DNA of 37,556 nucleotides from Pseudomonadota bacterium (GTDB lineage Bacteria; Pseudomonadota; Alphaproteobacteria; Sphingomonadales; Sphingomonadaceae): positions 1 through 37,556 of the forward strand of contig JAFEEY010000051.1 in assembly GCA_018240865.1 (NCBI GenBank), read 5' to 3'. How positions within the stretch are numbered: the stretch's first letter is position 1; each line of letters starts with the position of its first letter. Both the position numbers and the translations under genes were made by a program. The notes beneath the pieces are model-generated. The model did no database searches, was not told the DNA's origin, and was given only the letters and a program-made list of their open reading frames with translations. Shown here piece by piece: positions 31,472-37,556 of the stretch.

Positions 31472-32356
31472 TTAACCCCGTTTGCGGGCCTGCGGATAAG
31501 TGCCGAGCATGTTCACCCGGCGCGCGTGGAAGCGGAGTTCTTCCAGCGCGCGGTCGACGGGCGGGTCGCCCGGCGCGCCCTCGATATCGGTATAAAATTC
31601 GGTTGCGGCGAAGCTGGCGCCGCGCTGGTAGCTTTCCAGCTTGGTCATGTTGATGCCGTTGGTCGCGAAACAGCCCAGCGCCTTGTAGAGCGCCGCCGGG
31701 ACGTTGTTCACCTGAAAGATGAAGCTGGTCATGACGTCGCCGCCCTGCGGGACGCGCGGCTCGCGCGCGAGGATCAGAAAGCGAGTGGTGTTGCTCGCTT
31801 CGTCGGCAATCGCGTCGGCCAGCACGTCCAGCCCGTAAATCTCCGCTGCGAAGGCCGGCGCGATCGCGGCGATCGACCAGTCCTGCATCTCGGCGACGGC
31901 GGCGACGGCGGCGGCGGTATCGGCATAGTCGATGGGCCGGATGCCGCGTGCGCGCAGCCATTTGCGGCTCTGGCCGAGCGCTTGCGGGTGGCTCATCACC
32001 TCGCGAATGTCGTGCCCCTGTTTGCCGATCAGCGCAGGAACGATCGGCAGGAAATGCTCGCCGACGATCGCGAGACCCGATTCGGGCAGCAGGAAATGAA
32101 TGTCGGCGACACGGCCATGCACCGAATTCTCGATCGGAATCATCGCCTGGCCGGCGCGGCCTTCCTTAACGGCCTCCAGCGCGTCTTCGAAGCTGAAACA
32201 GGGATAGGCGAGCCCGTCCGGAAAATGCTCCATGATCGCACGGTGCGAATTGGCGCCGGGCGCGCCCTGGAACGCGACAGCGCGCGCCGGATCGGCAGCG
32301 GCCGCTTCGATCATTTCCGCGACCAGATCGCGGGCGGGAGCGGGATAATTTTCCAT
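31472..32356 (-). CDS. pheA: Prephenate dehydratase
   Basis: Converts prephenate to phenylpyruvate in phenylalanine biosynthesis. It has 294 residues from the ATG at 32356, a monofunctional form without chorismate mutase. The catalytic domain has VAFQGAPGANSHRA, MIPIENSVHGRV and NTTRFLILARE, which carries the conserved T-R-F motif. The C-terminal ACT domain (MTSFIFQVNNVPAALYKAL then GINMTKLESYQ) binds phenylalanine for feedback control; the usual E-S-R-P motif is E-S-Y-Q here. It is divergent from the cytochrome c gene, with 135 nt between starts. Confidence 0.95.
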   Translation of the reverse strand: MENYPAPARDLVAEMIEAAAADPARAVAFQGAPGANSHRAIMEHFPDGLAYPCFSFEDALEAVKEGRAGQAMIPIENSVHGRVADIHFLLPESGLAIVGEHFLPIVPALIGKQGHDIREVMSHPQALGQSRKWLRARGIRPIDYADTAAAVAAVAEMQDWSIAAIAPAFAAEIYGLDVLADAIADEASNTTRFLILAREPRVPQGGDVMTSFIFQVNNVPAALYKALGCFATNGINMTKLESYQRGASFAATEFYTDIEGAPGDPPVDRALEELRFHARRVNMLGTYPQARKRG

Positions 32357-32491
32357 TTCGCGGGCGCGCCTAGGGCCTTTCGTGAACGAAGGGAACCCGT
32401 GCCGCTTGCGGGGCGCGAAGCCTCTTTCTAAAGGGAAGCGAATTTTTGAGGGGCGAGCCCGCATTTTGGCGGGCGATCACGAGGATTTGGA

Positions 32492-33124
32492 ATGAACGAC
32501 CGCAACAACACGATCGCCGGCTGGGTTCTGGCATCCGGCATCGTGGCGCTGGGCGCAGGCATCCTGTCGAGCGAATATTTCCACCCCGAGCGGCCCGAGA
32601 AAATGGGCTATCCGATCGAGGGCGTGGCCGAGGAAGGCGGCGCCGCGGCCGCCAAGGAAGAGCCGATCGAGACGCGCATGGCCGCTTCCGATCCCGCCAA
32701 TGGCGAGAAGGTCTTCCAGAAATGCGCGGCCTGCCACACCGCGACCAAGGGCGGCGCGAACGGCGTCGGCCCCAATCTCTGGAACGTCGTCGGCGAAGGC
32801 ATCGGCCAGGGCGCCGGCGGTTTCGCATTCTCCGATGCGCTGAAGTCCAAGGGCGGCACCTGGGATTTCGCCTCGCTCGATCATTGGCTGACTTCCCCGC
32901 GCAAGTTCGCGGAAGGCACGAAGATGACCTTTGCCGGCCTGTCGAACGGCAAGGACCGCGCCGATGTGATCGCTTATCTGAACAAGCAGAGCGACGCGCC
33001 GAAGCCGCTGCCGGCGGCTGCTCCAGCGGCTGCAGCCGCTCCGGCAGGCGATGCCGCCAAGGCCGCCGATGCGGGTGCAGCGCCCGCCAACGCGGCGGCT
33101 CCAGCTCCGGCCGAGAAGAAGTAA
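32492..33124 (+). CDS. Membrane-anchored c-type cytochrome
   Basis: A class I cytochrome c of 210 residues. An uncleaved N-terminal helix (IAGWVLASGIVALGAGILSS) anchors it to the inner membrane, a CycM-like architecture suited to passing electrons between the bc1 complex and a terminal oxidase. The single haem site is C78-A-A-C81-H82, and the distal ligand is probably the Met in GTKMTFAGL. An acidic Ala-rich linker (about 45-65) precedes the haem domain. After it comes a C-terminal tail of about 40 residues rich in Ala and Pro (PAAAPAAAAAPAGDAAKAA), unusual for CycM and perhaps a flexible spacer. It is divergent from pheA and convergent with purA. Confidence 0.9.
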   Translation: MNDRNNTIAGWVLASGIVALGAGILSSEYFHPERPEKMGYPIEGVAEEGGAAAAKEEPIETRMAASDPANGEKVFQKCAACHTATKGGANGVGPNLWNVVGEGIGQGAGGFAFSDALKSKGGTWDFASLDHWLTSPRKFAEGTKMTFAGLSNGKDRADVIAYLNKQSDAPKPLPAAAPAAAAAPAGDAAKAADAGAAPANAAAPAPAEKK

Positions 33125-33128
33125 GGCT

Positions 33129-33197
33129 GTTCCCCGGCGAAGGCCGGGGCCCACCTTGTCGTCGCAAGCAAATGGGCCCCGGCCTTCGCCGGGGAAC
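33129..33197. repeat. Intergenic palindromic repeat, family E
   Basis: The arms GTTCCCCGGCGAAGGCCGGG and CCCGGCCTTCGCCGGGGAAC are perfect complements, extended by GCCCA/TGGGC, around a roughly 20-bp loop. It starts 5 nt after the cytochrome c stop and ends 26 nt before the purA stop, so it probably terminates both convergent genes. Confidence 0.9.
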
Positions 33198-33222
33198 GAT
33201 GCCCATTCGATCAGGCGAACAA

Positions 33223-35482
<2,260 letters not shown>

Positions 35483-35501
35483 GGACTCACGCTCACCTTT
35501 C

Positions 35502-35585
35502 CGCTCGTCCCGAGCGAAGTCGAGGGGCGCATCTCGGAGCCGGCGCCCCTCGACTTCGCGCTGCGCGCTCCGCTCGGGACGAGCG
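35502..35585. repeat. Intergenic palindromic repeat, family B, copy 2
   Basis: It shares the arm CGCTCGTCCCGAGCGAAGTC and the GAGGGGCG continuation with 23596-23670, and the return arm ends CGCTCGGGACGAGCG. The right arm has about ten additional bases. It lies between the convergent hydrolase and hisZ stops. Confidence 0.9.
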
Positions 35586-35589
35586 ACAC

Positions 35590-36687
35590 TTAACGCGGCT
35601 TGAGAGTGTCGCCGACCAGGACGTGCGAGCAGCCCGCGCCGGAGCATGCCTCGCTTAACGCGGCGACGGTGATCCAGCCTTCGCCCCGCAATCTGGCTGC
35701 CGCCGCCGCGTCGTGGTCCAGCGGAAGGAATAGCCGTCGCGGCGCGGCCTCCGATGCCAGTACGTCGAGCAGCGGGTCCGGGTAGATCGAGAAGCCGATC
35801 GCCGGTTCCTCGCGGCCGTCGCCGTGCAGGATCGTGTATGCGCCGCCGCGGCCGATTTCGCCGGTGAGACCCTCGGCGAAGAGCGAGAAACCCAGCCAGC
35901 TTTGATATTCGAAGCCGTGGCGCTCGGTCGGGTCGAGAGTGACTGTGGCAAGGCCTTCGAGGCGCGCGGCGACCGCTTCCAGCCCGGCGATGCGCGACGT
36001 GAGCGCGCCGCTGCGGTCAAAGGCGCGGAGGCGGGCGATCGCCTCGGGGACGGCGCCGGCCACTTCGATCAGCGGCAGCCAGGCGTCCGCGCCGATGGAA
36101 GCGAGACCGCCCGCGTCCTTGGCGTCGAGCAATGCACGTACCTGCGCGGTCTCGCCAAGTGGCAGAGGCCCGGCGGCGAGCGTTTCAACCAGATCCGGCA
36201 GAGTGAGGTCGACCGTGATGCCTTTCGCCCCCGCCGCGGACAGCGCCTCGACCGAGAGCGCGACGATCTCGGCGGCCGCGGCGGCGCTGTCATGGCCGAT
36301 CAGCTCGGCGCCGATCTGCGTCATCTCGCGCTCGGGGCGGAGCTGCGACGCGCGCAGCTTCACGACCGGTCCGCCATAGCTGAGGCGCAGCGGGCGCGGA
36401 CGATGGGCAAGCCGGGTCGCGGCGATCCGGCCGACTTGCGTGGTGATGTCGGGCCTGAGCGCGAGCGTGCGCTGCGACAGCGGATCGACCACGCGGAGAA
36501 GATCGCGCGCGGTGCCGGCTTTCAGCCGCCCGGCAAGCGATTCTTCATACTCGGCGAGCGGCGGCGCAACCCGCTCATACCCGTGCGCGCGAATCGCGTC
36601 GAGCGCGGCGCGCAGCATCGCAGCGGCCGTCTCCGCCTGGGGCGGCAGCCGGTCGCGCAGACCTTCGGGGAGGAGGGAGGTGGTCAT
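35590..36687 (-). CDS. hisZ: ATP phosphoribosyltransferase regulatory subunit HisZ
   Basis: HisZ is a histidyl-tRNA-synthetase-like protein that forms the first enzyme of histidine biosynthesis with the short HisG. It has 365 residues from the ATG at 36687, opening with the family-typical LLPEGLRDRLPPQAETAAAM. Class II synthetase-like motifs include YERVAPPLAEYEESL, LRPDITTQVGRIAATRL (motif 2 region) and the Q-I-G-A-E-L-I-G block (EREMTQIGAELIG). The C-terminal part keeps GRGGAYTILHGDG and AIGFSIYPDPLLDVL but lacks the tRNA anticodon domain, as expected for HisZ. It lies between serA and purA, a common order in sphingomonads. HisG is not in the window. Confidence 0.92.
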   Translation of the reverse strand: MTTSLLPEGLRDRLPPQAETAAAMLRAALDAIRAHGYERVAPPLAEYEESLAGRLKAGTARDLLRVVDPLSQRTLALRPDITTQVGRIAATRLAHRPRPLRLSYGGPVVKLRASQLRPEREMTQIGAELIGHDSAAAAAEIVALSVEALSAAGAKGITVDLTLPDLVETLAAGPLPLGETAQVRALLDAKDAGGLASIGADAWLPLIEVAGAVPEAIARLRAFDRSGALTSRIAGLEAVAARLEGLATVTLDPTERHGFEYQSWLGFSLFAEGLTGEIGRGGAYTILHGDGREEPAIGFSIYPDPLLDVLASEAAPRRLFLPLDHDAAAAARLRGEGWITVAALSEACSGAGCSHVLVGDTLKPR

Positions 36688-36701
36688 TCGTTTTCCAAAA
36701 A

Positions 36702-36800
36702 CCGGCTTGCCCCGGACTTGATCCGGGGCTGTCGAAGCCCTCCCTTTCTTTTCCGAGTTTCCGGAAGAAGGGAAGCCTTCGACAAGCTCAGGCAAGCCGG
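36702..36800. repeat. Composite intergenic repeat with family D copy 2
   Basis: A short hairpin CCCCGGACTTGATCCGGGG runs straight into the inner arms of the family D repeat, GTCGAAGCCCTCCCTTTCTT and its return AAGAAGGGAAGCCTTCGAC. The end, AAGCTCAGGCAAGCCGG, is identical to the right end at 29333-29424, but the outer left arm has been replaced by the short hairpin. It lies between serA and hisZ. Confidence 0.85.
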
Positions 36801-36821
36801 CATAGAGGGCGGTACGAGACT

Positions 36822-37556
36822 CTACGCAAAGGTCAGCGGTTTGACGCGCTTGACGCCGGGAAGTCTGCCGATCTGGTCCAGCGTGGCTTGCGAGACCGGC
36901 GAATCGACCGAGAGCAGCAGCACGGCTTCGCCGCCCGCGGCGCGGCGGCCGAGGTGGAAAGTGCCGATGTTCACGCCGGCATCGCCCAGCGCCGCGCCCA
37001 GGCGGCCGATAAAGCCGGGCGCGTCCTCGTTCACCACATAGAGCATGTGGCCGGCGAGATCGGCCTCGACCTTGATGCCGAACAGTTCGACCAGGCGCGG
37101 ATTCTGGTCCCCGAACAAGGTGCCGGCAACCGAGCGCTCCCCTTCCGATGTCGCGACAGAGACGCGGACGAGCGTGTGGTAATCGCCCTCACGGTCGTGG
37201 CGCACCTCGCGCACGTCGAGACCGCGTTCCTTGGCCAGGAACGGCGCGTTGACCATGTTCACCGTGTCCGAATAGACGCGCATCAGCCCGGCCAGCACCG
37301 CGCCGGTGATCGGCTTCTGGTTGAGCTCGACGGCGGCGCCTTCGGTCTCGATGCTGATCTTGGTGAGGCCGCCATGCGCAAGCTGACCGACCAGCGACCC
37401 GAGCTTTTCGGCAAGCGCCATATAGGGGCGCAGGCGCGGCGCTTCCTCGGCCGAGACCGAGGGCATGTTGAGCGCGTTGGTGACGCCGCCGGTCAGCAGA
37501 TAATCGGCCATCTGCTCGGCGACCTGGATCGCGACATTGACCTGGGCCTCGTTGGT
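36822..37556 (-). CDS. serA: D-3-phosphoglycerate dehydrogenase, C-terminal part
   Basis: Catalyses the first step of serine biosynthesis from 3-phosphoglycerate. Only the last 244 residues or so are visible; the frame runs off the window end (first visible residues TNEAQVNVAIQVAEQMADYL). These cover the end of the nucleotide-binding domain (MADYLLTGGVTNALNMP), the allosteric substrate-binding domain (about 150 residues, including NQKPITGAVLAGLM) and the C-terminal ACT domain (HMLYVVNEDAPGFIGRLGAA, VNIGTFHLGRRAAGGEAVLL), so this is the long type-1 form of about 525 residues. The catalytic residues lie outside the window. It is followed by hisZ on the same strand, with 134 nt of repeat-rich sequence between them. 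Confidence 0.95.
   Translation of the reverse strand, partial: TNEAQVNVAIQVAEQMADYLLTGGVTNALNMPSVSAEEAPRLRPYMALAEKLGSLVGQLAHGGLTKISIETEGAAVELNQKPITGAVLAGLMRVYSDTVNMVNAPFLAKERGLDVREVRHDREGDYHTLVRVSVATSEGERSVAGTLFGDQNPRLVELFGIKVEADLAGHMLYVVNEDAPGFIGRLGAALGDAGVNIGTFHLGRRAAGGEAVLLLSVDSPVSQATLDQIGRLPGVKRVKPLTFA

Overview
The window comes from a GC-rich alphaproteobacterium, most likely a sphingomonad (Sphingomonas or a close relative). I base this on gene content and order (rnd-lptC-lptA-lptB-rpoN, smc next to DsbA-family genes and a DciA/DUF721 gene, mutY-nudC, prephenate dehydratase beside a membrane-anchored cytochrome c, serA-hisZ-purA) and on many intergenic inverted repeats. No rRNA, tRNA, CRISPR array or cas gene is visible, and no gene-free stretch exceeds 300 bases.

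Region 1 (1 to about 11,115) is accessory DNA: the operon-side part of a Tn7-like transposon. Its core is one tightly coupled forward operon. It runs from two unfamiliar genes (2226-2663, 2654-3412) to tnsA (endonuclease), tnsB (DDE transposase with D309, D391 and E427), tnsC (AAA+ regulator) and two different tniQ/tnsD-like target selectors. Every junction overlaps or leaves at most 3 nt. Divergent from it lie two reverse-strand genes. One (996-2060) is a TniA-type integrase relative that keeps the first catalytic Asp but has lost the second Asp and the Glu (Ala in its place). The other (104-946) encodes a 280-residue protein I do not recognise. A dead transposase paralogue, an unknown partner, a TnsB-fragment/winged-helix chimera and a small winged-helix-like protein beside an intact TnsABC core with two TniQs is the most unusual content here. 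The left end and any cargo lie left of the window or are not recognisable.

Region 2 (about 11,115-14,804) is the insertion site and a chromosomal signalling cluster: a CHASE3 histidine kinase whose 5' end (start codon and part of the first membrane helix) is missing at the transposon boundary, a single-domain response regulator, a receiver-HisKA_2 kinase, a DUF983 membrane protein and a small conserved protein.

Region 3 (14,811-21,814, reverse strand) holds a Slam-type outer-membrane translocon with its probable surface lipoprotein substrate, which has a Pro-Thr linker encoded by a minisatellite. Upstream is the conserved rnd-lptC-lptA-lptB-rpoN block for RNA processing, LPS export and sigma-54.

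Region 4 (22,024-37,556) is ordinary core genome: a double cold-shock-domain protein with a glycine-rich N-terminus, a DJ-1/PfpI protein, SMC, two DsbA-family proteins, DciA, MutY, NudC, prephenate dehydratase, cytochrome c, PurA, an alpha/beta hydrolase, HisZ and the C-terminal part of SerA. At least five families of imperfect palindromic repeats sit between these genes.
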